64,000 nucleotides of DNA from Flavobacterium panacis (GCF_024649945.1 NZ_JANKMS010000001.1:806001-870000), one strand, 5' to 3'; positions 8,731 to 17,480 are shown, counted from the first letter of the stretch. The notes: generated by a model from the sequence alone, not told the origin. Translations and numbers: made by a program.

Positions 8731-8976
8731 TTTTTTAGTTTTCAGTCTCAGTCCCAGTTTTCAGTCTCAGTCGCAGTCTCAGTTTCCAATGTTGGAGGAT
8801 AGGTTTTCTCAAAATTTTAAATTTTAAAAAACTTTTAAACGAAAGTACAAGATCGCAACTGTCACCAAAAACTGAGACTGCGACTGAAGACCGAGACTAA
8901 AAAAATTTTTAAGGTATATTTAAGTTCCTGTCCAAATTTGTATTCGTAAATTAGCAGATACAAAAACATATCTTAA
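8731..8976. repeat. Inverted CAGTCTCAGTCGC repeats
   Basis: A left arm with CAGTCTCAGTCGCAGTCTCAG at 8762-8782, preceded by related units from 8742, pairs with a right arm at 8867-8887 (ACTGAGACTGCGACTGA). Fragments of the same motif appear at 34232-34260. No gene is seen in the gap. Confidence 0.65.
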
Positions 8977-9813
8977 ATGACAATACTTACCTTTACGCTA
9001 ATAATGATTCTGGGAGCCTTTTTAGCAGGCTTTATCGGTTCATTATCAGGCTTGGGCGGGGGGATTATCATCATTCCGCTTCTTACGATTCTACTTGGTG
9101 TCGACATTCATTATGCAATTGGAGCTGCTTTGGTTTCTGTAATTGCTACTTCTTCGGGTTCTGCTGCTGCTTATGTAAAAGAAGGAATTACCAATATGCG
9201 AATGGGAATTTTTCTCGAAATCGCAACCACAATTGGTGCTGTATGCGGTGCACTTCTTTCTACTGTTGCTCCTACTTCTTTTATTGCCGTTTTATTCGGT
9301 TTAACCCTGATTTTCTCTGCTATTAATTCGCTTAGAAAAAAAGAAGAACACATTGTTTTAGAATCTAGTCCTTTGGCTAAAAAACTAAAATTAGACGGAA
9401 CTTATCCTGCACACAACGGCGAAATTATAAAATACGGAACTAAAAATGTTATTGGCGGTTTCAGTATGATGGGAGTTGCGGGAATGATGTCTGGTTTACT
9501 CGGAATTGGTTCTGGAGCTTTTAAAGTAATTGCAATGGACAATATTATGAGAGTTCCTTTCAAGGTTTCTACAACAACCAGTAACTTTATGATGGGAGTT
9601 ACGGCAATGGCGAGTTCTGTAATCTATATTCAAAAAGGATATATTGAACCTGGAATTTGTATGCCGGTTGTAATCGGTGTTTTGTTTGGAGCAATGGCTG
9701 GAGCCAAAATTTTAGTAAAAACAAATCCGAAGAAATTGAGAATCTTTTTTGCCTGCCTGATTTTTGTTTTGGCAGTAAATATGATTTATAACGGACTAAA
9801 TGGAAAAATCTAA
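8977..9813 (+). CDS. TauE/SafE family sulfite/anion exporter
   Basis: A 278-residue polytopic membrane protein with about eight helices arranged as two similar halves. The N-terminal GAFLAGFIGSLSGLGGGIIIIPLL and the second-half GVAGMMSGLLGIGSGAFKV are the repeated glycine-rich signatures of the TauE/SafE (DUF81) family, inner-membrane transporters linked to export of sulfite, sulfoacetate or related organosulfonates. The substrate here is unknown. It is followed almost without gap by a DUF1634 membrane protein, an arrangement commonly seen for this subgroup, so the two probably act together. Confidence 0.85.
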   Translation: MTILTFTLIMILGAFLAGFIGSLSGLGGGIIIIPLLTILLGVDIHYAIGAALVSVIATSSGSAAAYVKEGITNMRMGIFLEIATTIGAVCGALLSTVAPTSFIAVLFGLTLIFSAINSLRKKEEHIVLESSPLAKKLKLDGTYPAHNGEIIKYGTKNVIGGFSMMGVAGMMSGLLGIGSGAFKVIAMDNIMRVPFKVSTTTSNFMMGVTAMASSVIYIQKGYIEPGICMPVVIGVLFGAMAGAKILVKTNPKKLRIFFACLIFVLAVNMIYNGLNGKI

Positions 9814-9814
9814 T

Positions 9815-10207
9815 ATGACACAAGAAGAAAAATTTGGAGAAAAAGATTTTCAAACCATCATAGGAAACTTACTTCGTTATGGTGTCTGGATTTCGTTATC
9901 AGTTGCTTTTATTGGCGGAATTGTTTACTTACTTCACAATGGAAGCCAGATTGAAGATTATTCTGTTTTTAAAGAAAATGACCGCAATATATTTGAAGTA
10001 ATTGCTATAATTTATAATGGAGCAATTCAGGGAGATGGTGCCTCGTTAATATTTACAGGAATTATTTTGCTTTTCTTAACGCCAGTATTGCGCGTCTTAC
10101 TATCGTTGTTTTCTTTTTTACTGGAAAAAGATTACCTGTATGTTGGAATTACTTTGATTGTAATTCTGATTATCATTATCAGTATTTCGTTTGGTTTTTC
10201 ACATTAA
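9815..10207 (+). CDS. DUF1634 domain-containing membrane protein
   Basis: About 130 residues with three membrane helices (roughly residues 27-48, 70-92 and 103-128) and the DFQTIIGNLLRYGVWIS opening typical of DUF1634. The family has no known biochemical role but is repeatedly encoded next to TauE/SafE transporters, as here. I chose the ATG at 9815, one base after the stop of the upstream gene; an ATG at 9800 would overlap the transporter by 14 bp and add five residues. Either start leaves the genes translationally linked. Confidence 0.78.
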   Translation: MTQEEKFGEKDFQTIIGNLLRYGVWISLSVAFIGGIVYLLHNGSQIEDYSVFKENDRNIFEVIAIIYNGAIQGDGASLIFTGIILLFLTPVLRVLLSLFSFLLEKDYLYVGITLIVILIIIISISFGFSH

Positions 10208-10211
10208 TATT

Positions 10212-10280
10212 GCTGTAGGCTATAAGCAGTAAGCTTTAGGCTTTCTAAATGCTTACAGCTTATTGCCTAAAGCTTAAAGC
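10212..10280. repeat. Imperfect inverted repeat with AGCTTTAGGC arms
   Basis: AGCTTTAGGC (10232-10241) pairs with GCCTAAAGCT (10265-10274), and flanking segments CTATAAGCAGTAAGC and GCTTACAGCTTATT are also related as inverted copies. It sits between DUF1634 and the LLM gene and ends 9 bp before the latter's start, in an A run. It may end upstream transcription or be a mobile palindromic unit. Confidence 0.5.
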
Positions 10281-10289
10281 TAAAAAAAA

Positions 10290-11312
10290 ATGGAAATAGG
10301 AATAGACAGTTTTGCTTCGGCAATGTATGGCGATAACAATACGTTGAGCAGTGTTGATGCAATGGATCAGCTTTTGGAACGAATTGAACTTGCAGATCAG
10401 GTTGGTCTTGATGTTTTCGGAATTGGGGAACATCATAAAAAAGAATTTTTAGATTCTGCCACTGCAGTTATTTTAAGTGCGGCAGCTTCTAGAACAAAAA
10501 ATATACGTTTAGCAAGTGCTGTTTCAGTTTTAAGTGCTGCAGATCCTGTAAGAGTATATCAAAGTTTTGCAACCTTAGATTTAATTTCTAAAGGAAGAGC
10601 CGAAATTGTGGTTGGTCGTGGTTCTTCTATTGAAGCTTACCCCCTTTTTGGATACAATTTAAATGATTATGATGCGCTTTTCAGCGAAAAACTCGATTTA
10701 TTATTGCAAATTCGTGATAATGAGTTTGTAACGTGGCAAGGAAAATTTCGTCCAGCACTAAATAATCTTCCTATTTATCCGAGAGCAATTCAAGAAAAAT
10801 TACCTATTTGGCTAGGAGTCGGCGGAACACCTGAATCTTTTATAAGAGCAGGTTCACTTGGTCTTCCGCTAATGGTAGCCGTTATTGGCGGACAAACACA
10901 TCGTTTTCAACCATTAGTTGATTTGTATCGTGAGGCAGGAAAAGCAGCAGGCTACAAACCAGAAGAGCTAAAAGTCGGATTGCATTCTCCTGGATACGTT
11001 GGTACTACAACAGAAAACGCAATCGCTGATTATTATCCCGGTTATGCCGAATTATGGACCAAATTAGGATATGAAAGAGGTTGGCCTCCCGTAACCAAAG
11101 GAAAATTTGACGGATTAATTGATGACTTAGGTGTTTTAATTGTTGGTAGTCCGGAACGAGCTGCAGAAAAAATCCTTCGTCACAGTGAAGCACTTGGAGG
11201 CGTTGACCGATTTACATTCCAAATGGATAATGCTGGATTGACGCACAAACAACTAATGAACGCTATAGAATTAATCGGAACAAAATTAATTCCTTTGATT
11301 AAAAAAGGATAG
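10290..11312 (+). CDS. LLM class flavin-dependent oxidoreductase (luciferase-like)
   Basis: A 340-residue protein of the bacterial luciferase-like TIM-barrel family. It starts MEIGIDSFASAMYG and has ELADQVGLDVFGIGEHHKKE (about 33-52), where EHH is a family hallmark, then ASRTKNIRLASAVSVLSAADPVRVYQ and GRAEIVVGRG, which form the FMN site. The C-terminal VLIVGSPERAAEKILRH is also typical. It probably catalyses FMNH2-dependent monooxygenation, but the substrate is unknown. It appears to be a single gene bounded on the left by a palindromic repeat and on the right by a strong terminator. Confidence 0.87.
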   Translation: MEIGIDSFASAMYGDNNTLSSVDAMDQLLERIELADQVGLDVFGIGEHHKKEFLDSATAVILSAAASRTKNIRLASAVSVLSAADPVRVYQSFATLDLISKGRAEIVVGRGSSIEAYPLFGYNLNDYDALFSEKLDLLLQIRDNEFVTWQGKFRPALNNLPIYPRAIQEKLPIWLGVGGTPESFIRAGSLGLPLMVAVIGGQTHRFQPLVDLYREAGKAAGYKPEELKVGLHSPGYVGTTTENAIADYYPGYAELWTKLGYERGWPPVTKGKFDGLIDDLGVLIVGSPERAAEKILRHSEALGGVDRFTFQMDNAGLTHKQLMNAIELIGTKLIPLIKKG

Positions 11313-11403
11313 TTTTCTTTTGCCACAGATTAAAAGATTAGAAAGGATTTTTTATTTAACAATTTAAATAAACTCCAACTCTAGCTGGATAAGAAAATAA
11401 GTC

Positions 11404-11446
11404 AAAAGGCTTTAGCCAAACTTTGTAAGTTTGGCTAAAGCCTTTT
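11404..11446 (+). terminator. Terminator downstream of the LLM oxidoreductase
   Basis: A perfect 19-bp stem (11404-11422 with 11428-11446) with a TTGTA loop, followed by a run of eight T. It is about 90 bp after the LLM stop codon. Confidence 0.8.
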
Positions 11447-11572
11447 TTTTCGACCCTACTTATACCTCCAGTTAAAACTGGAGGCAACTTAAAAGCCTTT
11501 TTACCCCTTTGTTACTTTGAACCTTTGTTACTTTGTAACTTTGCATCTTTGCAACTTTGAACCTCAAAAAAC

Positions 11573-11604
11573 AAAAAAGCATCTGCCAAGTCAGATGCTT
11601 TTTT
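11573..11604 (-). terminator. Terminator of the second siderophore receptor gene
   Basis: A 13-bp stem with arm AAAAAAGCATCTG (11573-11585) pairs with 11592-11604 around a 6-nt loop. The minus-strand T run follows it, 37 bp past the stop at 11641. Confidence 0.8.
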
Positions 11605-11640
11605 TAAAGATTTGTAATTTTTCAACGAAAACAAATCAGT

Positions 11641-14079
11641 TTAGAATTTGTAGGTAACACCAACTCTAAAGTTTCTTCCAGGTTCAGACTGCCAGTAGTA
11701 AGCTTGTAACCACTCGTAGTAAGAACCACTGTATAAGTATTTATCCAGAATATTAAATACGTTTGCTGTAACTTTTACTTTTCCGATTTCATAAGATAAA
11801 CCTCCGTCTAACTTAAAGTAAGTAGGCAATTTTTCAAGACCATCACCCCATGTATCCGTTTGACGTCCGTCAAGAAAAGTCCCTCCTACAGAAGCACCAA
11901 ATCCTTTCATTTTACCAGATTGAATAGTATAGTTTAACCAAGCATTTGCAGTATGTTTTGAATACCCAGGAACAACATCACCAACATGAATATCATTAAT
12001 ATCGGAAACACGAGGATCAACTTTAGTTACCACTGACTCTGTAAATGCATAATTTGCAATAAGATTTAGACCATCAAATATTTTTCCTCTTAAATCAAAT
12101 TCAAACCCTCGAGCTCTTTTCTCACCTAATACAATTTTTGTTGGATTAGCAGGAGTACTTGAAGGATCTGCAGTTAATTCATTTTTCTTAAGAATACTAT
12201 AGACAGATAAAGTAGTATTCCAAGAACCATCAAACCAATCTTTTTTAAGACCAAATTCAACGTTATTACCTGTTAAAGGCTTTAACTCACCACCATTGCT
12301 AACAACTCCAGATTGCGGTGTAAAAGCTTGATCATATAATCCATAAACGGCAAAGTCTTTAGTAACAGAATAACTTGCTCCAAAACGTGGTGTTATGTGA
12401 CTGTCTTCCTGCGGTTCTTCATAGCTGTTAGTCTGTTTGATCCATGTATATCTTGCTGCAAGTGTTACTCTCAACTTGTTTTCAAAAAAACCAAGTTCAT
12501 CCTGAATATATCCAGCTGCATATTTTGAACCATAAAGACCACCCGCTCTTTGGCTTAGAGGTGTATCGTGATCAAATTGCGGGAAACCATTTGAAGGCGT
12601 TCCGTAATTTGGGTTAAAAATATTAAATGGATCATCAAGCGTATCTAAATCATGAGATTGTCCCCAATCTGCCATATAATCTTTGCTTCCTAAATCTATT
12701 CCTCCTAATATTTTATGCGAAACATTTCCTGTATTGAATTTTCCGTTCACAAATATTTGTCCTAAAAACATATTACTATCTGCATCCCAAATACCTACAT
12801 TTCTAATGATATCACCATCTGCAAGGAATTTATCTGGAACCTTGTCTCCATCGGTATCTATTTCAGACGGCCCAACTAAACTTGGCCAAGAACTATATCC
12901 TTGCTGAATATATTTGAAATAAGAAGTCTGAGCAGTCAATTTCCAGTTATCATCAAACTTATGTTCGAATTGTAAATAACCACTATGATCCTGAATATTT
13001 GTATCTGGTAAACCAGGCGCCGTCATAGTAAAATCACGTGGCATAGTAGCATAACCGCCAGCCTTTGGTCCAAAAATATAATACGAACCAACTTCTGTCA
13101 TATTTGCATATTGAAAATTGTATTCAAATGTCAATTTCGTTTTATCATCAACTTGGTATGAAACCACAGGTGCAAGTACATAACGATCGTTGTGCTCAAA
13201 TGGGCGGTGTGATCTTTTCTTTTGCGCCGCACCATTAAATCTATATAATAATTTTCCTTTTTTATCTAATTTACCATCAAAGTCAACACTTACTCTATAG
13301 AAATCATTACTTCCTACTATAGCACTTACCTCACCTTTTGTAACTCCCGTTGGTTTTTTAGTCACTACATTGTACAATCCGCTTGGATCACCGCTTGAAA
13401 GCATGAAACCAGCTGGTCCTTTTACAAATTCAATATGATCTACAAAACTCATATCCTCTGTCAATGGTCCCCAGAAAGAAGAAACAACGTTGAAGCCATT
13501 TCTAAAAGCCTGAATTTGTGAACCTCTCATTGTAATATTCGTATACAAATCTCCCCAGTGCTCCAAACGAACAGCACCACTCACATTACGAATTACCCCA
13601 TCACTCATACTTGTAATCTGCTGGTCTTTTAAAGTTTGACCACTCACAATCTGTACGTTTTGAGGAATCTCTAAAACAGGAGTCTGAAGACGCAGTGACA
13701 TAGAAGGTTTGTCCTGCTTGTATTTATTTTTTTTAATGACAACTTCTTGAAGATCTTCCTGACTTTCGTTTAGTGAGAAGTTTTTTGTGGCAGTTTGTTT
13801 TGCCGTGACCACAATATTTGCTTCAACTGGAGCAATACCTACTGCTCGAACAACAATAGTATAGTTACCTGGTTTTACTCTTGTAATTTCATAATATCCA
13901 GAAACAGTTGTAACATCAGAATATTTTGTTCCTTTTAGTGTAACAGAAATATTTTCAGCTGCAGTATTACCACTTAAAGAAATTTTTCCCGCCACTTTTC
14001 CAAATTCCTGTCCCATCATGGTCATAGAACACAAAAGAAAAGCAAAAAAGCAGATTCCTTTATTAAAAATTATTTTCAT
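11641..14079 (-). CDS. TonB-dependent siderophore receptor
   Basis: An 812-residue outer-membrane receptor of the FhuE/FpvA-like siderophore class. It has a signal peptide ending near MTMMGQ (about 23), a carboxypeptidase-regulatory-like domain at about 28-105 (KVAGKISLSGNTAAENISV), a plug at about 130-245 (LEIPQNVQIVSGQTLKDQQ, DHIEFVKGPAGFMLSSGDPSG, YNVVTKKPTG) and a barrel ending RNFRVGVTYKF. The KGPA...GDPSG motif is typical of TIGR01783-type siderophore receptors. It has its own promoter and terminator and no linked synthesis genes, so it may take up siderophores made by other organisms. Confidence 0.9.
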   Translation of the reverse strand: MKIIFNKGICFFAFLLCSMTMMGQEFGKVAGKISLSGNTAAENISVTLKGTKYSDVTTVSGYYEITRVKPGNYTIVVRAVGIAPVEANIVVTAKQTATKNFSLNESQEDLQEVVIKKNKYKQDKPSMSLRLQTPVLEIPQNVQIVSGQTLKDQQITSMSDGVIRNVSGAVRLEHWGDLYTNITMRGSQIQAFRNGFNVVSSFWGPLTEDMSFVDHIEFVKGPAGFMLSSGDPSGLYNVVTKKPTGVTKGEVSAIVGSNDFYRVSVDFDGKLDKKGKLLYRFNGAAQKKRSHRPFEHNDRYVLAPVVSYQVDDKTKLTFEYNFQYANMTEVGSYYIFGPKAGGYATMPRDFTMTAPGLPDTNIQDHSGYLQFEHKFDDNWKLTAQTSYFKYIQQGYSSWPSLVGPSEIDTDGDKVPDKFLADGDIIRNVGIWDADSNMFLGQIFVNGKFNTGNVSHKILGGIDLGSKDYMADWGQSHDLDTLDDPFNIFNPNYGTPSNGFPQFDHDTPLSQRAGGLYGSKYAAGYIQDELGFFENKLRVTLAARYTWIKQTNSYEEPQEDSHITPRFGASYSVTKDFAVYGLYDQAFTPQSGVVSNGGELKPLTGNNVEFGLKKDWFDGSWNTTLSVYSILKKNELTADPSSTPANPTKIVLGEKRARGFEFDLRGKIFDGLNLIANYAFTESVVTKVDPRVSDINDIHVGDVVPGYSKHTANAWLNYTIQSGKMKGFGASVGGTFLDGRQTDTWGDGLEKLPTYFKLDGGLSYEIGKVKVTANVFNILDKYLYSGSYYEWLQAYYWQSEPGRNFRVGVTYKF

Positions 14080-14105
14080 TTTGGTTTTGATTTAAAATTG
14101 TTGCC

Positions 14106-14136
14106 CAAAAGTATATTCAAATCTTAACTTATCCAA
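14106..14136 (-). promoter_or_regulatory. Consensus flavobacterial promoter of the second receptor gene
   Basis: On the minus strand a TTG (plus-strand CAA at 14134-14136) is followed after 20 bp by TACTTTTG (plus-strand CAAAAGTA at 14106-14113), matching the TTG-N17-23-TAnnTTTG consensus. It lies 27 bp ahead of the start at 14079. Confidence 0.65.
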
Positions 14137-14321
14137 ATTATTTTTATCCATTCTAAATAAATGTAACATTTTATAGCACATCCGTAATAAAACAAAGCGG
14201 AACTATACTCTTTTTAAGTTATTTCCTCTTAAATATTAATCTACATTAAGCTTCATAACAAAATCTATTTTTATCTTTATATTCCGAAATCCAAAAACAA
14301 ATTCACCTAATAAACACTAAT

Positions 14322-15599
14322 ATGAAATCTGATACCATAAGAAAAGTAGCCATTGTAGGTTATAACAGAATTCCCTTCGCGAGAGCCAATACGGCTTATT
14401 CAAATGTTGGAAACAAAGAAATGATGATTGCTACCTTAAATGGTCTTATTGATAAATATGATTTAAAAGGAAAATTATTAGGTGAAGTCGCTGGTGGTGC
14501 GGTAATAAAACACACTTACGACAATAACTTAATTCGTGAATGTGTCATGCAAACCAGTCTAGATCCTGCAACTCCAGCATGTGATTTACAACAAGCATGC
14601 GATACAGGAATTGAAAGCGCTATCTATATTGCCAACAAAATTGCCCTTGGTCAAATTGATTGCGGAATTGCTGGCGGCGTAGATTCGATCAGCGATATGC
14701 CAATTGCTGTTAGTGAAAAACTTAGAAAAATTTTATTGGAAGCCAGAAATGCAAAATCTCTAGGTGGAAAAATTAAAACATTTCTTAAACTTCGCCCAAA
14801 AGATTTGAGCCCGCTGGTTCCTAAAAACGAAGAATCACAAACGGGACTTTCAATGGGAGGACATACCGAAATCACTGCAAAATATTATAAAATTTCCAGA
14901 GAAGAACAAGATCAATTTGCTTTAAAGAGTCATTTGAATATGGCAAAAGCTTATGATGAAGGATTTTTTGATGATATGATAACTCCTTTTAACGGATTAG
15001 AAAAAGATAATAATCTAAGGAGAGACAGCACAATAGAAAAATTAGCTAAACTAAAACCTGCTTTTGATAAAGTAAACGGAACTTTGACAGCAGGAAATTC
15101 TACTCCTTTAACAGATGGGGCATCTTGTATTCTTTTAGCCAGCGAAGAATGGGCAAAAGAACAAGGACTTCCGATTCTGGCTTATATTACGTTTGCAGAA
15201 ATTGCAGCAATTGAATATGTCAAAAAACAACAAAATCTTTTATTGGCTCCCTTGTTTGCCGCTTCTAGAATGCTAGAAAAAGCAGGATTAAATTTTCAGG
15301 ATTTTGATTATTATGAAATTCACGAAGCTTTTGCTGCACAGACTTTAGCCTCTTTAAAAATCTGGGAAAGTCCCGAATTAAGCGCCGAAATAGGTTTAAA
15401 AAAAGCACTTGGCGCAATTGACCGAAATAAATTAAATGTAAAAGGAAGCAGTTTAGCTGCTGCACACCCATTTGCCGCAACTGGAGGTCGATTAATCGGT
15501 GTTATGGCAAAACTGTTGAACGAAAAGGGTTCTGGCAAAGGATTTATCTCGATCTGTGCTGCTGGTGGACAAGGTGTAACTATGATAATCGAAAAATAA
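14322..15599 (+). CDS. Thiolase family protein (acetyl-CoA C-acyltransferase)
   Basis: A 425-residue thiolase. The three catalytic regions are visible: the acyl-accepting cysteine in QQACDTGIES (Cys93), the histidines in YEIHEAFAAQ (His334) and AHPFAATGGR (His382), and the deprotonating cysteine in ISICAAGGQG (Cys412). The length and the loop around 140-175 resemble FadI-type rather than short biosynthetic thiolases. It catalyses reversible thiolytic cleavage of 3-ketoacyl-CoA. No other beta-oxidation gene is nearby. Its stop codon overlaps the next start (TAATG), so the unknown downstream gene is translationally coupled. Confidence 0.87.
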   Translation: MKSDTIRKVAIVGYNRIPFARANTAYSNVGNKEMMIATLNGLIDKYDLKGKLLGEVAGGAVIKHTYDNNLIRECVMQTSLDPATPACDLQQACDTGIESAIYIANKIALGQIDCGIAGGVDSISDMPIAVSEKLRKILLEARNAKSLGGKIKTFLKLRPKDLSPLVPKNEESQTGLSMGGHTEITAKYYKISREEQDQFALKSHLNMAKAYDEGFFDDMITPFNGLEKDNNLRRDSTIEKLAKLKPAFDKVNGTLTAGNSTPLTDGASCILLASEEWAKEQGLPILAYITFAEIAAIEYVKKQQNLLLAPLFAASRMLEKAGLNFQDFDYYEIHEAFAAQTLASLKIWESPELSAEIGLKKALGAIDRNKLNVKGSSLAAAHPFAATGGRLIGVMAKLLNEKGSGKGFISICAAGGQGVTMIIEK

Positions 15600-16324
15600 T
15601 GAACGTCATTCAAAAAACATTGTCATCTCTATTTCCAAAGTACAAATCTCGTTTAATTATTGAAGGACAGAAAAAGCTTTTTCATGGTATAATGAATGCT
15701 TTGCCTGACCAGTTATCTGATTTAAAAACTCAGGCAAAACTCAATAACTTTGAAGGTTTTAAAAAATTCGATTTACATCCTGATTTCAAATACACTGAAA
15801 TCTATTATCCAGGAGAAAACTATTTCAAATATAAAATTAGAGGCAAAAACAGTAAAATTTCTGGACTTCGAATATTTTCAAAAGTTAACCAACGATTTGA
15901 AGAAGTAGAAATCCTGATTTGGGATAATTTGATTTGGGCATTAAAAATCAATCATTCCAATTATGATTTCAAAGAATTTGACTTTTCTAAGGTTAGAAAC
16001 AATAGCATTGATATCTCTAATTTTGATTTTCCGCCTCGAAAAATAGATCTTTTTTATGATAGTCTAGATGAAGCCATCCAAGAAAGATTAGATTATAATG
16101 AGCTATTTGATGAAGAAATTGACGGAAAGATTTTCTATACCTTCTACGGTCTTGAAGACGGAAATTCTCTTGCTGTTGATGAAGAATTGAATGTGTATTC
16201 AATTGCTTACGATACAGATAATATGTTTTTTAAAATGGATATTTCATTTCTTCAAATTCTAGATGATCTTTCTGCAAATCGTTTTGATGAAAAAAAGCAT
16301 CTTGAAGAAAGATATAAAAACTAA
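15599..16324 (+). CDS. Protein of unknown function, coupled to the thiolase gene
   Basis: A 241-residue soluble protein with no signal peptide or membrane segment. It is rich in aromatic and acidic residues (for example FDFPPRKIDLFYDSLDE). The segment DGNSLAVDEELNVYSIAYD near residue 187 recalls the GDGD..AID..G.VY pattern of SMI1/KNR4-like proteins, but this is a weak resemblance and I do not assign the family. The ATG overlaps the thiolase stop by one base (TAATG), so both are made from one mRNA. A bidirectional terminator follows at 16332-16362. I do not recognise its function. Confidence 0.6.
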   Translation: MNVIQKTLSSLFPKYKSRLIIEGQKKLFHGIMNALPDQLSDLKTQAKLNNFEGFKKFDLHPDFKYTEIYYPGENYFKYKIRGKNSKISGLRIFSKVNQRFEEVEILIWDNLIWALKINHSNYDFKEFDFSKVRNNSIDISNFDFPPRKIDLFYDSLDEAIQERLDYNELFDEEIDGKIFYTFYGLEDGNSLAVDEELNVYSIAYDTDNMFFKMDISFLQILDDLSANRFDEKKHLEERYKN

Positions 16325-16331
16325 AACATTC

Positions 16332-16362
16332 AAAAATTCCAGTCATTACAACTGGAATTTTT
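16332..16362. terminator. Bidirectional terminator between the thiolase operon and the azoreductase
   Basis: A perfect 12-bp stem with arm AAAAATTCCAGT (16332-16343 with 16351-16362) and a 7-nt loop, with T runs on both strands, lies between two convergent genes. Confidence 0.85.
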
Positions 16363-16376
16363 TGTTTCAATTTTTA

Positions 16377-16988
16377 TTAAAAAGCAAATTCTTCGACTGA
16401 AGATAATGCTTTTGGTAATGCATTTGCTGCGAAATCTGGAATTGCAGTTCCTTCTACTCTAAATGTCGTTACATCTGTCATTCCTAAGAAACCTAGAACG
16501 GTTCGTAAATAGGATTCTGAAAAATCATAACTTTTGTATGGACCTTCGGAAAATATTGCTCCAGATGCAATCGCTAAATATACTTTTTTGTTCGCTACCA
16601 ATCCTTTTGGCGATCCGTCAGCGTAACTAAAAGTCTTTCCTGCTCTGGCCACTTGATCGATCCAACCTTTTAAAACAGCTGGAATTCCGAAATTGTACAA
16701 AGGAACTCCAATTACAATAGCATCAGAATCCAATAAAGTCTGAATTGCTTCGTCTGAATATTGAAGCGCTGTCTTTTGTTCCTCTGAATGTGCTTCTGCA
16801 GGAGTATAAACAGCACTAATATGAGTATTTGTTAAATATGGCAAAGGTGTTTTAGTTAGGTCAAGTGTCTGTACTTCTGTATCAGGTTGTCCTGCTGTCA
16901 ATTTTGCTACAACTGCGTTAGATAATTGATTACTAAATGAATTTTCTCCATTAGTGCTTGTTATTATTTTTAGAATTTTTTGGCTCAT
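16377..16988 (-). CDS. azoR: FMN-dependent NADH:azoreductase
   Basis: A 203-residue flavodoxin-fold oxidoreductase of the AzoR/AcpD family. It begins MSQKILKIITSTNGENSFSN, has IVIGVPLYNFGIPAVLKGWIDQV (the FMN-contacting PMYNFxIPxxLKxWID signature) and FSYADGSPKGL, all family hallmarks. It reduces quinones and azo compounds by two electrons using NADH. I start it at 16988 (MSQK); ten extra residues from an upstream ATG at 17018 would fall over the promoter. It is divergent from an HxlR-type regulator with a three-unit palindromic operator between them, like the azoR1/yodB pair known in Bacillus, so control by that regulator in response to quinones or electrophiles is likely. Confidence 0.88.
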   Translation of the reverse strand: MSQKILKIITSTNGENSFSNQLSNAVVAKLTAGQPDTEVQTLDLTKTPLPYLTNTHISAVYTPAEAHSEEQKTALQYSDEAIQTLLDSDAIVIGVPLYNFGIPAVLKGWIDQVARAGKTFSYADGSPKGLVANKKVYLAIASGAIFSEGPYKSYDFSESYLRTVLGFLGMTDVTTFRVEGTAIPDFAANALPKALSSVEEFAF

Positions 16989-17015
16989 AATTGTATCATT
17001 ATTTGTTTTACGATA

Positions 17016-17085
17016 CAAACTTATCTACATTTACTATCTCTTTTATAGTACTATCCTTGAGGATAGTGCTATCCTCGAAGATAGT
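17016..17085. promoter_or_regulatory. azoR promoter and three-unit operator array for the HxlR regulator
   Basis: Minus-strand TAAGTTTG (plus-strand CAAACTTA, 17016-17023) is a -7 element 28 bp from the azoR start. Just upstream of it lie three abutting dyads: TACTATctcttttATAGTA (17032-17050), ACTATCCTTGAGGATAGT (17050-17067) and GCTATCCTCGAAGATAGT (17068-17085). A further inverted pair TTGTATC/GATACAA spans 16991-17018. The TACT...AGTA ends resemble the operator of the HxlR-family quinone sensor YodB. Confidence 0.65.
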
Positions 17086-17097
17086 AAAGCAAAAAAC

Positions 17098-17478
17098 ATG
17101 GAAACAAGCACAGATATTTTAAGCGAAATAGCAGAAAAAGATTGTAAACCAACAGAATGCATGGCAGCACTTCTGCCTGTTAGAGATGCATTGGAAATTT
17201 TAAGCGGAAGATGGAAACTTCCCATTTTAATCGCACTTTCTGATCGTCCTAAGCGGTTCAAGGAAATTTCTAAAGACATTAACGGAATTACAGATAAAAT
17301 GCTGTCTAAAGAATTAAAAGATCTTGAAATCAATAAACTGGTTATTAGAAAAGTGTATGATACTTTTCCACCAACGGTAGAATATTCAAGAACCGAACAT
17401 AGTAAATCGCTTACTAATGTTATTATGGCTCTAAAAGACTGGGGAACTTTACATCGAAAAGAAATTATAGGGAAATAG
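17098..17478 (+). CDS. HxlR family winged-helix transcriptional regulator
   Basis: A 126-residue DNA-binding protein with a single HxlR domain: EILSGRWKLPILIAL (about 35-49), RFKEISKDINGITDKMLSKELKDLE (the winged helix) and the wing VEYSRTEHSKSLTNVI. Two cysteines, Cys16 and Cys21, sit just before the domain (DCKPTEC), where family members such as YodB carry a redox- or quinone-sensing cysteine. The start at 17098 is chosen because the upstream in-frame extension (from 16954) runs through the operator and encodes an implausible hydrophobic tail. It probably represses itself and the divergent azoreductase until oxidised or alkylated. Confidence 0.85.
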   Translation: METSTDILSEIAEKDCKPTECMAALLPVRDALEILSGRWKLPILIALSDRPKRFKEISKDINGITDKMLSKELKDLEINKLVIRKVYDTFPPTVEYSRTEHSKSLTNVIMALKDWGTLHRKEIIGK

Positions 17479-17480
17479 CA

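Larger units (their letters stand above)
11313..11640. repeat. Intergenic stretch with terminators and short repeats
   Basis: No gene is seen. In order it holds a CCACAGATTAAAAGATT unit near 11323, a strong plus-strand hairpin (11404-11446), a second hairpin CCTCCAGTT/AACTGGAGG (11465-11484), a run of CTTTGTTACTTTGAACC-like units (about 11507-11563) and the minus-strand terminator at 11573-11604. Confidence 0.65.

Noticed and set aside
16954..17097. N-terminal extension of the HxlR protein from an upstream ATG
   Set aside because: The extension passes through the azoR start, promoter and operator array and encodes an implausible hydrophobic tail.
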